Of a DNA stretch of 64,000 nt, positions 26,792-35,657 are shown piece after piece. The notes beneath the pieces are model-generated. The model searched no databases. It was not told where the DNA came from and saw only the letters and a program-made list of their open reading frames with translations. Both the position numbers and the translations under genes were made by a program. The stretch is from assembly GCA_041940025.1 (NCBI GenBank), contig JBGTSY010000004.1:1-64000 (forward strand). The letters run 5' to 3'. The stretch's first letter is position 1, and each line of letters opens with the position of its first letter. The DNA comes from UBA5859 sp041940025. Lineage in GTDB: Bacteria; Pseudomonadota; Gammaproteobacteria; UBA5859.

Positions 26792-28255
26792 ATGAGCTCA
26801 CCGCAACCGGTATCGATTCGACCGCCTAAACTAGAAGAAGTCAAAAAAGAAGAAAATCCCTATAGTGCGTTACTTCATAAACAACGAGAAGCCTTTAATA
26901 CCCAGGGCGTTCCCTCTATTGAAAGAAGAATAGAATCACTCAATACGCTTGGTAAGGCGATTAGCAATCAGTCCGAGGAAATTATCGCAGCGGTTCAGGC
27001 AGACTTTGGACACCGTTCTAGTGTGGAAACTATCGCTTCAGAGGTGTTGGGTGTGTTGGGTGAAATTAAAGCCACCAAAGGCAAGATTAAAAAATGGGCA
27101 AAACCCGTCAAGCCCGCATTAGGAGGATTACCTGGTGGGCGTATGATTTTCCAACCCAAAGGTGTGATTGGCATTATGGGCGCATGGAACTATCCGGTGC
27201 AACTGGTGATGTCACCTTTGATCGGCGTATTGAGCGCAGGTAATCACGCTATGATAAAGCCACCCGATGTCACACCCAGAACCTCAGAAATCATTCAGTC
27301 CTTAATTGAGGCAAACTTTGATGAATCCTACATTGCTGTGGTGACAGGGGACGTGCAATCGGCTATCCACTTTTCGGAGCTGCCGTTTGATCATTTAGTT
27401 TATACCGGCAATACGGAAATCGGTCGTCGTGTGATGATGGCCGCAGCGAAAAATTTAACTCCAGTGACGCTAGAAATGGGCGGAAAATCACCTGTCATCA
27501 TCCACGACAGTTTCCCAGTGGATAAAGCCATTAAACGCCTGATCCCTGGCAAATCTATGAACGCAGGCCAAACCTGCATTGCGCCAGACTATGTTCTCAT
27601 TAATGAAAACCGGGTTCCGGAGTTTGTTGAAAGCTTTAAGCAAGCTGCAACAAAGCGCTACCCTACCATTGCAGACAATGAGAACATCACCTGGATAGTC
27701 AATGAACGCCATCATAAAAGACTTCTAGACATCATCGATGACGCGAAGGAAAAAGGTGCAGAAGTGACACAGGTCAATCCAAAACAGGAAGATCTCCCAG
27801 AGGGAAGCAGAGTGATACCTCTCACCGTTATCAGCAATGTCACCGATGACATGCGTTGCATGCAGGAAGAACTCTTCGGTCCGGTGCTTCCAGTAAAAGG
27901 TACTCAATCCGCAAACGAAGCCCTGACTTATGTCAAAGATCGTCCTCGACCTCTTGCTCTTTATTATTTCGACACAGATAAACAACGTAGTGAACAAGTA
28001 ATGAACAGCACTATTTCAGGTGGTGCTTGTGTCAATGATGCGATGTTACACATAGCCAATTTAAATATGCCATTTGGCGGCACCGGGGAAAGTGGTCTAG
28101 GTCACTATCATGGATACGACGGCTTTTTGGAATTTTCTCATAAGAAATCGATTCAGTTTTCGAGCCCCCGATTCTCGCCCAGTCACTTCTTGGCGGGTCC
28201 CTACCCAAAACGAGCCTACGGACTGCTGCGTCGAGTGGTACGCTTTTTAGGTTAA
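26792..28255 (+). CDS. aldehyde dehydrogenase, coniferyl-aldehyde-dehydrogenase type (copy 2)
   Basis: Paralog of the ALDH at 20727, 487 residues, with Glu228 (LEMGGKSP) and Cys262 (AGQTCIAPDY) in place. The N-terminus and some substrate-loop stretches differ from copy 1, so the two may prefer different chain lengths or be differently induced. AAGGACAAGGA precedes ATG. It is divergent from the crotonase-fold gene and followed by a hairpin and then by the GntR regulator. Confidence 0.9.
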   Translation: MSSPQPVSIRPPKLEEVKKEENPYSALLHKQREAFNTQGVPSIERRIESLNTLGKAISNQSEEIIAAVQADFGHRSSVETIASEVLGVLGEIKATKGKIKKWAKPVKPALGGLPGGRMIFQPKGVIGIMGAWNYPVQLVMSPLIGVLSAGNHAMIKPPDVTPRTSEIIQSLIEANFDESYIAVVTGDVQSAIHFSELPFDHLVYTGNTEIGRRVMMAAAKNLTPVTLEMGGKSPVIIHDSFPVDKAIKRLIPGKSMNAGQTCIAPDYVLINENRVPEFVESFKQAATKRYPTIADNENITWIVNERHHKRLLDIIDDAKEKGAEVTQVNPKQEDLPEGSRVIPLTVISNVTDDMRCMQEELFGPVLPVKGTQSANEALTYVKDRPRPLALYYFDTDKQRSEQVMNSTISGGACVNDAMLHIANLNMPFGGTGESGLGHYHGYDGFLEFSHKKSIQFSSPRFSPSHFLAGPYPKRAYGLLRRVVRFLG

Positions 28256-28278
28256 ATTGGTAGCACTTCTTGTTGCAT

Positions 28279-28311
28279 AAACATGCCCCAATTGGTCGGG
28301 GCATGTTTCTA
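28279..28311 (+). terminator. hairpin after ALDH copy 2
   Basis: Perfect 11-bp stem AAACATGCCCC/GGGGCATGTTT with an eight-base loop, beginning 24 bases past the stop. The T tract is short. Confidence 0.7.
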
Positions 28312-28469
28312 TCTGCACCGCAGATGGAAATCTAAAGACAAGCAAACAGATAAACAAACTCAGTGGTTTGCTTATAAATCAAACACATTGGTGACTGGCC
28401 TAAAAAAACCGAACTAGATGGTTTTTTAATTATCTAGATTTCAGAGCGCCAATTCAGTATTATGCGCCG

Positions 28470-28490
28470 ACTGACTGCCACTAGGTCAGT
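28470..28490. promoter_or_regulatory. inverted repeat before the GntR gene, candidate autoregulatory operator
   Basis: ACTGAC and GTCAGT separated by nine bases, ending 12 bases before the regulator's start codon. It shares the CTGAC/GTCAG half-site with palindromes upstream of ALDH copy 2 and the metal-hydrolase pair. Confidence 0.3.
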
Positions 28491-28501
28491 ACTCGTTTTA
28501 A

Positions 28502-29254
28502 TTGATCGTTTCAAAAAGTTGTGTTTCAGTGTCACAGATTCAAAAGAAGCTCCCCTTGGGCGAGCAGGTTTTTAGAAAACTACAAAATCAAATTCTAGGC
28601 GGCAACATTCCTGTAGGCGAATACTTACCCCCAGAGCGGAAATTAGCGGAACAATTGTGCGTTCATAGAGGCGTCGTCCGTGAAGCCATCAAACGTCTAG
28701 AAGAAAAAGGGTTAGTACAAACCCGCCATGGGGGTGGAACCAAAGTGCTTAACTTTAGGGACTCAGCTGGATTGGAATTAATTCCAGTTCTCATCTCCCA
28801 TTCAGACCATCTCAACCTGGAAATTATCCGCTCCTTTTTAGAATGGCGTGGTGATCTCATGTCAGCCATATCTGAACGCGTGGCACTACAACATGACACT
28901 GATTCAATAGATGCCCTTTATCTCATTGTGGAAGAGATTGAAACGAGTGACGGGCATTTAGAGGAGCTGCAAAATCTCTCAATACAATTCTGGGATAGAA
29001 TGGCGGAAGCATCCAAAAACATCGCCTATCGGTTGACCTTTAATACCCTGAAAAAAGCCTATCAACCCATGCAGGCAGAGCTGATAACCGAATCGGCAAT
29101 TCAACTAATGGATGTGACTGGGTATCGTCAATTGGTGCAGGCCATAGAAAAACACGATGTGCTAGCAGCCGGTAATTTAGCTTTGAAAATTGAATGTCCG
29201 CTGTCAGTATTAATGGACTCTGTCTTTGAGCAACAACATGTAAGCGTAGGATAA
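28502..29254 (+). CDS. GntR-family transcriptional regulator, FadR-like
   Basis: Protein of 250 residues with an N-terminal winged helix (GEYLPPERKLAEQLCVHRG, VREAIKRLEEKGLVQTRHGGGT) and an all-helical effector domain of the FadR type. FadR-group regulators sense acyl-CoA or organic acids. Lying between ALDH copy 2 and the metal-hydrolase pair, it is a good candidate for controlling the oxidation island. The start is uncertain: no ATG precedes the HTH, so TTG 28502 or GTG 28529 must be used, and neither has a clear SD. Confidence 0.85.
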   Translation: MIVSKSCVSVSQIQKKLPLGEQVFRKLQNQILGGNIPVGEYLPPERKLAEQLCVHRGVVREAIKRLEEKGLVQTRHGGGTKVLNFRDSAGLELIPVLISHSDHLNLEIIRSFLEWRGDLMSAISERVALQHDTDSIDALYLIVEEIETSDGHLEELQNLSIQFWDRMAEASKNIAYRLTFNTLKKAYQPMQAELITESAIQLMDVTGYRQLVQAIEKHDVLAAGNLALKIECPLSVLMDSVFEQQHVSVG

Positions 29255-29689
29255 TTCACTATTTTCCATCTTCTCACCGCCCTTCATCAGTTGTCACCTG
29301 TATAGGCATTTAATTCCCGCCTATTCACAACTATTATCAATCCCACATCATCTAGGTGCGATCTCGAGCGATACCTGTGGCCGTACCATTAAAAACAAGC
29401 GCTCACTAGAGGCATACTCTCCTGTCATAGGTCTGTACCGTTATTTTATAAATACATTTTATAACTACCATATTTCTTTCTATTTTTTTATCTTCTTTGT
29501 CAGTGTATTGTAATACTTGAGTTTTCTAGAGTAGGAGAATCTGCTAAAAACATTGCGCGTTCTCGGATTTTAAGAACACTTTCTGACAGACACAGCCACT
29601 GACACAAAACAAACGACACCGGATTTATGTGAGGAAAAAAGCAGATCACCATCAGCATGAGAGTACCGGCTGACTGGGAACGCGCCCCT
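29255..29689. other. non-coding region after the regulator
   Basis: No gene recognised. It contains TCTGACAGA (29582-29590), the same core as the palindromes near ALDH copy 2, and may hold further decayed insertion-sequence DNA next to the transposase fragment. Confidence 0.5.
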
Positions 29690-29744
29690 CAACGATGAGT
29701 GGAGCACATTAATGTTTCAAGGTTCACGAGGGCCTCTCCCCAGA

Positions 29745-29971
29745 CCGGCTCAGCGACTGACAGTTACTATGCTCATCCCTATGACGCATGGGAGCGGGAT
29801 ATAAACAAGAATGTGAATGGATTGATTCGTCACTCTTTTACAAACGGCACCAACTGTCACCAAGCGGCTGACGAGCACGTGCACTGGGTGACAACCAAGA
29901 AAACAATCAACCCAGAAAAATACGGAGCAGCAAGTGGATTGCCGCATCTCCTAATTGCTCTGATTACTTGA
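29745..29971 (+). pseudogene. IS30-family transposase C-terminal fragment
   Basis: A 90-codon frame from 29699 contains, from about 29753, TDSYYAHPYDAWERD then INKNVNGLIRHSFTNGTN. This matches the end of the IS30 DDE domain (pattern FAHPYxSWERGxNENxNGLxRQYFPKGTxF) with the catalytic Glu region degraded (RDINKN for RGxNEN). The tail INPEKYGAASGLP resembles RPRKxLGxxTP. The rest of the transposase and its terminal repeats are not visible, so this is a dead remnant. The first codons (29699-29744) are not transposase-like. Confidence 0.72.
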
Positions 29972-30031
29972 AAGTATGTTTATTTACCACCATTTTTTAT
30001 TCACTCAACATCTTTGCAGGGGGACTACCAT

Positions 30032-30901
30032 ATGGCCGCATTAATGAAATTATCTTCACCACCAGAAGAACACAGCATCACCCACAGGCCAGTGAAATTT
30101 AACATTACAGATGACTCTCCACGTTTTTGGTTTGATGAGGATCCCTTCAAAACTCATTTTTTCAACGCTTTTTTTACCACCTTCCCCCCCGGAGAAGAAT
30201 TTTTCGTGCGCAGCGTTTTATATTACCGCGATCACATAACGGATGAGAACCTACTGCGTGACATTCAAGCATTTGCCAGCCAAGAAGGCAGTCATGCCAA
30301 CTCACATCAAGATCATCTAGAAGTGCTAGATAGGCAAGGATATAAAAGCTTAAAAAGAGAAAACAAAATCATTGACGCACTTTTGAAGTTTATGAACAAA
30401 CATTTTCCAAAGACTTCACTGGTAAACACATTAGCGTTAGAACATTTCACCGCACTGCTTGCCCATCAGACATTTACTGATAGTGAATTATTTTCGGAGC
30501 CTGCTCATGAAGATTTTCTTCCTCTGTTTAAGTGGCACGCAGCAGAAGAGATTGAGCATAAAGCCGTCGCTTATGATGTATACATGGCCATCGATGGCCG
30601 ATATTGGCCTCGCGCCGTTGCCATGGCATTTGCAACCTTCTTTTTGATATTGATATTGCCAATTCGTATGTCGCCACTTCTATTTCATGACGGCTTGCTG
30701 TTTAAATGGAAAACATGGAGAGAGGGCCTACCCTTCTTGTTTGGCAAAAATGGACTGTTTACTAAACCCTGGCGACATTACATTTCATTCTATAAGAGGG
30801 ATTTTCACCCATGGGATGTACAAGACTACGAATTCATTAGGGAAGTACAAAAAATGTATGAGGACGGCACTTTGTTAGACATCGGTAAACAATCCGCTTA
30901 G
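30032..30901 (+). CDS. predicted metal-dependent hydrolase (PF10118-like), copy 1; possible diiron protein
   Basis: Protein of 289 residues resembling the family annotated as predicted metal-dependent hydrolases. Visible residues follow a four-helix diiron spacing: Glu55 (FPPGEEFFVRSV), Glu85-x2-His88 (FASQEGSHAN), Glu137 (LALEHFTALLAH) and Glu173-x2-His176 (WHAAEEIEHKAV). A hydrophobic segment (about 194-215) may contact the membrane. ATG 30032 is chosen over TTG 30014 because CAGGGGGA lies seven bases upstream. The neighbouring gene is a close paralog. The reaction is unknown; an oxidase or oxygenase role is inference. Confidence 0.78.
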   Translation: MAALMKLSSPPEEHSITHRPVKFNITDDSPRFWFDEDPFKTHFFNAFFTTFPPGEEFFVRSVLYYRDHITDENLLRDIQAFASQEGSHANSHQDHLEVLDRQGYKSLKRENKIIDALLKFMNKHFPKTSLVNTLALEHFTALLAHQTFTDSELFSEPAHEDFLPLFKWHAAEEIEHKAVAYDVYMAIDGRYWPRAVAMAFATFFLILILPIRMSPLLFHDGLLFKWKTWREGLPFLFGKNGLFTKPWRHYISFYKRDFHPWDVQDYEFIREVQKMYEDGTLLDIGKQSA

Positions 30902-30940
30902 CTGATAATGGTTGCTCGTTCTGTTTAGCTGGAGATATCT

Positions 30941-31816
30941 ATGAACGCTTCGATCCAAATTGATGTTGCACCACCTGAAGAACACAGTATTGATCCACGT
31001 CCTGTGGAATTCGCTTTTTCAGAGCAGTCACCCCGTTTCTGGTTTGACGGTGATATATTCAAAACCCATTATTACAATGCGTTTTTAACTACCTTCCCTC
31101 CCGGCGAACAATTTTTTGTTCGCAGTGTGCTGCACTTTCGCGATCAAATTAATGATGCCAAGTTACAGGATCAAATAAACGATTTTGCTAGCCAGGAGGG
31201 TAGTCACTCAAATGCGCATCAGAAACATTTGGATATCTTGACCAATCAGGGGTACACCAGTTTAGAGAGAGAAAACCGTTTAATCGATCGCGGTTCTAGA
31301 TTGTTTAACAAACTGGCCCCCAAAGCAGCACTGGCGACCACCGTTGCTCTAGAGCACTTTACCGCCATGCTGGCCCATCAGATGTACGAAAATCCGGCAA
31401 TGTATGTCACCCCTGCCCACGATGATTTTAAACCCATGTTTCTTTGGCATGCAGCAGAAGAGATAGAACATAAATCAGTGGCATTCGATGTCTATCAACA
31501 GGTGGACGGCAGTTATTGGCGGCGTGTGATTGCTATGGTATTTGCTACATTGGGGATGTTTTTGATGATTCCCGTTAGAATGTTTCCACTTTTGATGAAA
31601 GATGGTATCGCATTTAAGTGGAAGACTTGGCGACAAGGAATCCCTTTCTTATTTGGTAAAAATGGCAAACTCACTAAACCTTGGCGACACTACATACAAT
31701 TCTATCGTCGTGATTTTCACCCATGGGATGTGCAAGACTTTCACCTAATCGAGGGGTTCAGACGCCTTTATGCAGAAGGGAAATTACTCACTAACGTCAA
31801 TGACATTTTAAAATAG
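30941..31816 (+). CDS. predicted metal-dependent hydrolase (PF10118-like), copy 2
   Basis: Paralog of the preceding gene, 291 residues, with the same metal residues: Glu56, Glu86-x2-His89, Glu138 and Glu174-x2-His177. Long blocks are shared, including the C-terminal LFGKNGKLTKPWRHYIQFY and RRDFHPWDVQDF. It begins 39 bases after copy 1 with its own SD (GGAGATATCT) and is followed by a strong terminator, so the two form one operon. A tandem duplication that has diverged only modestly suggests gene-dosage or heteromer roles. Confidence 0.8.
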   Translation: MNASIQIDVAPPEEHSIDPRPVEFAFSEQSPRFWFDGDIFKTHYYNAFLTTFPPGEQFFVRSVLHFRDQINDAKLQDQINDFASQEGSHSNAHQKHLDILTNQGYTSLERENRLIDRGSRLFNKLAPKAALATTVALEHFTAMLAHQMYENPAMYVTPAHDDFKPMFLWHAAEEIEHKSVAFDVYQQVDGSYWRRVIAMVFATLGMFLMIPVRMFPLLMKDGIAFKWKTWRQGIPFLFGKNGKLTKPWRHYIQFYRRDFHPWDVQDFHLIEGFRRLYAEGKLLTNVNDILK

Positions 31817-31840
31817 AATTAAAGTTTTCACTCTTTGACG

Positions 31841-31878
31841 AGGCGAAAACCTTTTTATCAGGTTTTCGCCTACTTTTT
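31841..31878 (+). terminator. rho-independent terminator
   Basis: Perfect 11-bp stem AGGCGAAAACC/GGTTTTCGCCT with a nine-base loop followed by ACTTTTTG, ending the metal-hydrolase operon. Confidence 0.88.
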
Positions 31879-32022
31879 GATCATTAGGTCTTTCTCACAG
31901 CCGATTGGCGTGACACACAAATGCGTGATTTACTTTAGACAGATTACCTTACCCCAAAATACTGAAATACCCGCCGTAAAAAAATATCGAGGCATGGCCC
32001 ACTTTAACTGAGGAATTTAATG

Positions 32023-33456
32023 CTATGAATATTTCTCGCGAATCACCATTAAGCGCGTTTCGCTCATATCTTGCATGGCGAAGCGGATCCCTTCTCTGCC
32101 CAACCCGCTATTTTTCACACCGCCATAGGGCATGTGATCCACCCGCCAGGAAGGCACATCGCCGATAATGACCCCTCCTACCTCTAAACGATCCCAGGCC
32201 AGATGAGCTTTATAGAGATCTCGTGTAAATATGCCCGCCTGCAACCCGAACTGACTGCGATTCACACACTCTAGCGCCTCCTCAAAATCATCAAAGGGAG
32301 ACAACAGCGCCACTGGACCAAACGCCTCCTCAGTATTGATAGGCTCGTCCTCAGGAACGTTTTCCAATAGAGTGGCAGCGAGCATAGTACCGTCACGCTG
32401 ACCACCACACAGTAACTGGGCACCAGAATGTAGTGCACTTTGAATCCAGCTTGCCACCCTATCTGCTTCTTTTTCAGAAATGAGTGGACCAATGAAAGTC
32501 TCTTCCTGTTTCGGATCGCCCATTTTTAATTGGCCTGTGGCACGCACTAACTTTTCTTTCGTTTCCTCATAGACAGCGCGATGAATAAAAATTCTCTGCA
32601 CACCGATGCAACTCTGTCCGGATTGATAAAAGGCACCGAAAATAATGCGTTCAACAGCGTCGTCCAGATCGGCGTCCTCGTCTACAATACAGGCGGCATT
32701 GCCACCAAGCTCTAAGACCACAGGTTTTTTTCCGGCCTGTTGTTTTAATTTCCAGCCCACTTCTGGAGATCCAGTGAAGCTCAATAGTTTTAACCGCTCA
32801 TCGGTAGTAAACAACTCAGCGCCATCACGCTTGCAAGGAAGGATGGAGAAAGCGCCGGGCGGCAGATCTGTTTCCGCCAAAATCTCACCAATAATTAATG
32901 CGCCTATGGGTGTCAGACTCGCCGGTTTAAGAATAAACGGGCATCCCACCGCCAAGGCGGGTGCAACCTTATGGGCCACTAAATTCAGCGGAAAATTAAA
33001 GGGACTGATAAATGAACAAGGTCCAATGGGCACTGGCCGCCAGAACGCACGGTACCCCTGTGCCCGCTCACTAATATCCATCGGTAACCATTCACCATAT
33101 TGCCGCACGGATTCTTCTGCAGCAATCTTGAAGGTATCGATTAATCGCGTCACTTCGCCCCGTGCGTCCTTTATCGGTTTCCCAGCCTCAATACAGAGGC
33201 TGAGAGCCAACTCCTCATAACGCTGCCTAAATCTATCCACGCAGTGATATAAAATTTCCTGTCGCTGATATCCTGCTAGTTGCGCCATAGGAGGTGCGGC
33301 ATCAGCCGCCGCTTGAATGGCCTGATCAATGACATGAGGTGACGCCATGGCCACGCGAGTCACCACCTGCTGGTTATATTTATCCACCACGGACAACTCT
33401 TCGTTGTCATAGACCGCGCGATTAGCCAAATAGTAGGGATAAGTTGCTTGCAACAT
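32023..33456 (-). CDS. NAD(P)-dependent aldehyde dehydrogenase (classical ALDH superfamily)
   Basis: Protein of 477 residues with the ALDH landmarks LSFTGSPEVGWKL, VLELGGNAACIV (general base Glu) and FYQSGQSCIGVQR (catalytic Cys). It resembles the lactaldehyde/glyceraldehyde-3-phosphate dehydrogenase side of the superfamily and is not close to the two CalB-type ALDHs. ATG 33456 with GGAAG upstream is preferred to the TTG at 33468. It follows the TPP enzyme by 18 bases, so the two are one unit. The pairing suggests that the TPP enzyme yields or uses an aldehyde. Confidence 0.88.
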   Translation of the reverse strand: MLQATYPYYLANRAVYDNEELSVVDKYNQQVVTRVAMASPHVIDQAIQAAADAAPPMAQLAGYQRQEILYHCVDRFRQRYEELALSLCIEAGKPIKDARGEVTRLIDTFKIAAEESVRQYGEWLPMDISERAQGYRAFWRPVPIGPCSFISPFNFPLNLVAHKVAPALAVGCPFILKPASLTPIGALIIGEILAETDLPPGAFSILPCKRDGAELFTTDERLKLLSFTGSPEVGWKLKQQAGKKPVVLELGGNAACIVDEDADLDDAVERIIFGAFYQSGQSCIGVQRIFIHRAVYEETKEKLVRATGQLKMGDPKQEETFIGPLISEKEADRVASWIQSALHSGAQLLCGGQRDGTMLAATLLENVPEDEPINTEEAFGPVALLSPFDDFEEALECVNRSQFGLQAGIFTRDLYKAHLAWDRLEVGGVIIGDVPSWRVDHMPYGGVKNSGLGREGIRFAMQDMSETRLMVIREKYS

Positions 33457-33474
33457 TTTAACTTCCAATATGAA

Positions 33475-35127
33475 TTAAATCGGGCACTGGATATCACCCA
33501 ATCTTTGCGTTAGTAATTTATTCTCCCGGTAATCAATGGGCACCACCACCAGGCTGGGGCCAGGTTCTTGTAAAGCCTGTTGCATGACTGATATCAGATC
33601 GCTGCTGTGACGGATCACATGGCCATTCCAAGCAAAGGCCTCAGCCAGTTTTAACCAATGAGGGTTACCGAAATTTAGTTGCGTGTGTCGTCCAAATTCA
33701 TTCTCCTGTTTCCATTCAATGAGTCCATAGCCACCATCGTCCCAAACCATTACCACAATCTGGCTGTTAAGGCGGCGCGCGGTCTCCATTTCTTGTACAT
33801 TCATGAGAAATCCCGCATCACCACAGATCGCTACAATTTTTCTATCTGGGTAGACTAAATCAGCAGCAATAGCACCCGGCAACGCAAAACCCATAGAGCA
33901 GAAACCATTTGGGATCAAACAGGTGTTGGGTTCATGACACTGATAATATCTGGCAATCCACATTTTGTGAGCGCCCACGTCAGACAAGACTATATCCGCT
34001 GGTCCTAATAGCTGTCGAACGTCATATAAAATTTTCTGTGGCTTAATAGGAGATTCTGCATCATCGTCTTTTAATGCTTCAATCTCCTCTGTCATGTTTC
34101 TACGCACAGCCGCTTGTTGAGAAAAATCGAAACCTAGATCTGACTCCGCTTCTATTCTTTTAGTCAATTCAGATAAGGTAGCCGCTAAATCCCCAATACA
34201 TTCCACTTCAGGATTATAGTGGTCGTCCACTTCTGCCGGTAAAAAGTCAGCATGAATGACAACTTTATCTCGATTCGGATTCCACAAGCTCGGGGGATAC
34301 TCCACCATGTCATATCCAAGGGTCAGAATCAGATCAGCGCCGTCTATGCCACACCCCACCATATCTTTGGCTGCTAACCCTATCGTATACAAACAATAAG
34401 GGGCGTCTTTATCCACGGCACCTTTTGCCATGAAAGTATTGAGCACACCGATACCGGTGAGGGTACAAAATTGACGCAACGCCTGACTGGCCCGCCGTCT
34501 AATACAGCCATTGCCAGCGATAATAATAGGTCGGGATGCCTGTCGGATTAACTCAAAAGCAGCGTCCAGAGATCGTACTTCGGCCACTGGGCGTCTACTG
34601 TTAAAAGGTGTGAGCGGCGCTTCAAAACTTGTCTGTTTGGCAATATCCTCGGGTAGTTCTATGTGAACGGCACCAGGCTTTTCTTCTGTAGCCACTCGCA
34701 TAGCTTTACGAATAATTTCAGGAATATTGTCCGCATGGCGCACAGACACCGCCCATTTAGTCACAGGGCGAAACATGGCCACCACATCCATGATCTGATG
34801 TGATTCCTTATGTAATCGCGTGCTGGCCCCCTGCCCAGTCATGACCAGCATGGGCGCGCGATCCATATTGCCATCCGCCACCCCGGTTATTAAATTGGTT
34901 GCCCCAGGTCCAAGTGTCCCGAGACAAACGGCTACCTCACCTGTCAGTCGGCCATACACTTCGGCCATAAATGCGGCACCCTGTTCATGACGTGTGAGAA
35001 TGAATCGGATGCGTTTGGAGTCCTCTAGGGCCATCATGAAATCTGCGTTTTCCTCTCCTGGCACCCCAAAAAGGTAACGCACGCCTTCTTCTTCTAAACA
35101 ACGGACCATCAACTGTGCTGCGTTCAT
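33475..35127 (-). CDS. acetolactate-synthase-type thiamine diphosphate enzyme
   Basis: Protein of 550 residues with the three TPP-enzyme domains. The N-terminal PYR domain has the catalytic Glu in ILTRHEQGAAFMAEVYGR. A central Rossmann-like domain follows, and the C-terminal PP domain has the cofactor motif AICGDAGFLMNVQEMETA. It matches catabolic acetolactate synthases (AlsS/IlvB-like) that work without a regulatory subunit, and no ilvN-like gene is adjacent. It could condense pyruvate, or act as a 2-oxoacid decarboxylase or carboligase feeding the ALDH just downstream. Confidence 0.85.
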   Translation of the reverse strand: MNAAQLMVRCLEEEGVRYLFGVPGEENADFMMALEDSKRIRFILTRHEQGAAFMAEVYGRLTGEVAVCLGTLGPGATNLITGVADGNMDRAPMLVMTGQGASTRLHKESHQIMDVVAMFRPVTKWAVSVRHADNIPEIIRKAMRVATEEKPGAVHIELPEDIAKQTSFEAPLTPFNSRRPVAEVRSLDAAFELIRQASRPIIIAGNGCIRRRASQALRQFCTLTGIGVLNTFMAKGAVDKDAPYCLYTIGLAAKDMVGCGIDGADLILTLGYDMVEYPPSLWNPNRDKVVIHADFLPAEVDDHYNPEVECIGDLAATLSELTKRIEAESDLGFDFSQQAAVRRNMTEEIEALKDDDAESPIKPQKILYDVRQLLGPADIVLSDVGAHKMWIARYYQCHEPNTCLIPNGFCSMGFALPGAIAADLVYPDRKIVAICGDAGFLMNVQEMETARRLNSQIVVMVWDDGGYGLIEWKQENEFGRHTQLNFGNPHWLKLAEAFAWNGHVIRHSSDLISVMQQALQEPGPSLVVVPIDYRENKLLTQRLGDIQCPI

Positions 35128-35183
35128 AACATGTTAATTACCAGTTAGCTAGATGAATGAATGAGGCTGCTTCACTAGTGACT

Positions 35184-35657
35184 CTACTGCAAATAGGGTC
35201 CCTGACCCGGCAACCACCAGTTGAGCGGTTTGCCAGTTTCAAAATCATATACATTGCCATAATTCCAGCTTGCTTCACCATCGAGTTGCATCGCCTCGTC
35301 CAACAAGAGTTCGATGTTTTTGAAACCTGTAGAAAAGGGAAAGGTGCACACTATTTCATTAGAGAGCACACCATCTATCTCCCCTGCTATGCTATGGATC
35401 CTCTGTGCAATGAATGATTCTATTTCTCTAATCTTATTGGCCGAAAATAATTGCACACAGAGGTTACCACCGCGCACCACCAGTCGAAACTGTCCCTCTT
35501 GTTCGACTCGAATAATATCTCCGCTGGCTAATCCTAAGGTTACTGCTGGCGAATGTAGCAGTTTAAATAGTCCATTTAACTTCGGCTGAACAACGAGCTC
35601 TTCATAGAGTGCCTCACCTGAAACTTGATAGCCAGCCAATAAGCGCAATTTCTCCAT
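35184..35657 (-). CDS. DUF4265-like protein
   Basis: A soluble protein of about 157 residues resembling DUF4265, with the LGLASGDIIRVEQEGQFRLV beta segment and a C-terminal FETGKPLNWWLPGQGPYL. ATG 35657 is preferred to the start 24 bases upstream because AAGG lies six bases before it. It is 56 bases upstream of the TPP-enzyme gene and could be its first operon partner. Function unknown. Confidence 0.65.
   Translation of the reverse strand: MEKLRLLAGYQVSGEALYEELVVQPKLNGLFKLLHSPAVTLGLASGDIIRVEQEGQFRLVVRGGNLCVQLFSANKIREIESFIAQRIHSIAGEIDGVLSNEIVCTFPFSTGFKNIELLLDEAMQLDGEASWNYGNVYDFETGKPLNWWLPGQGPYLQ

Noticed and set aside
32645..33220. 191-codon open frame opposite the aldehyde dehydrogenase
   Set aside because: Wholly antisense to a well-supported ALDH; composition is Ser/Arg/Pro-rich with no recognisable domain.
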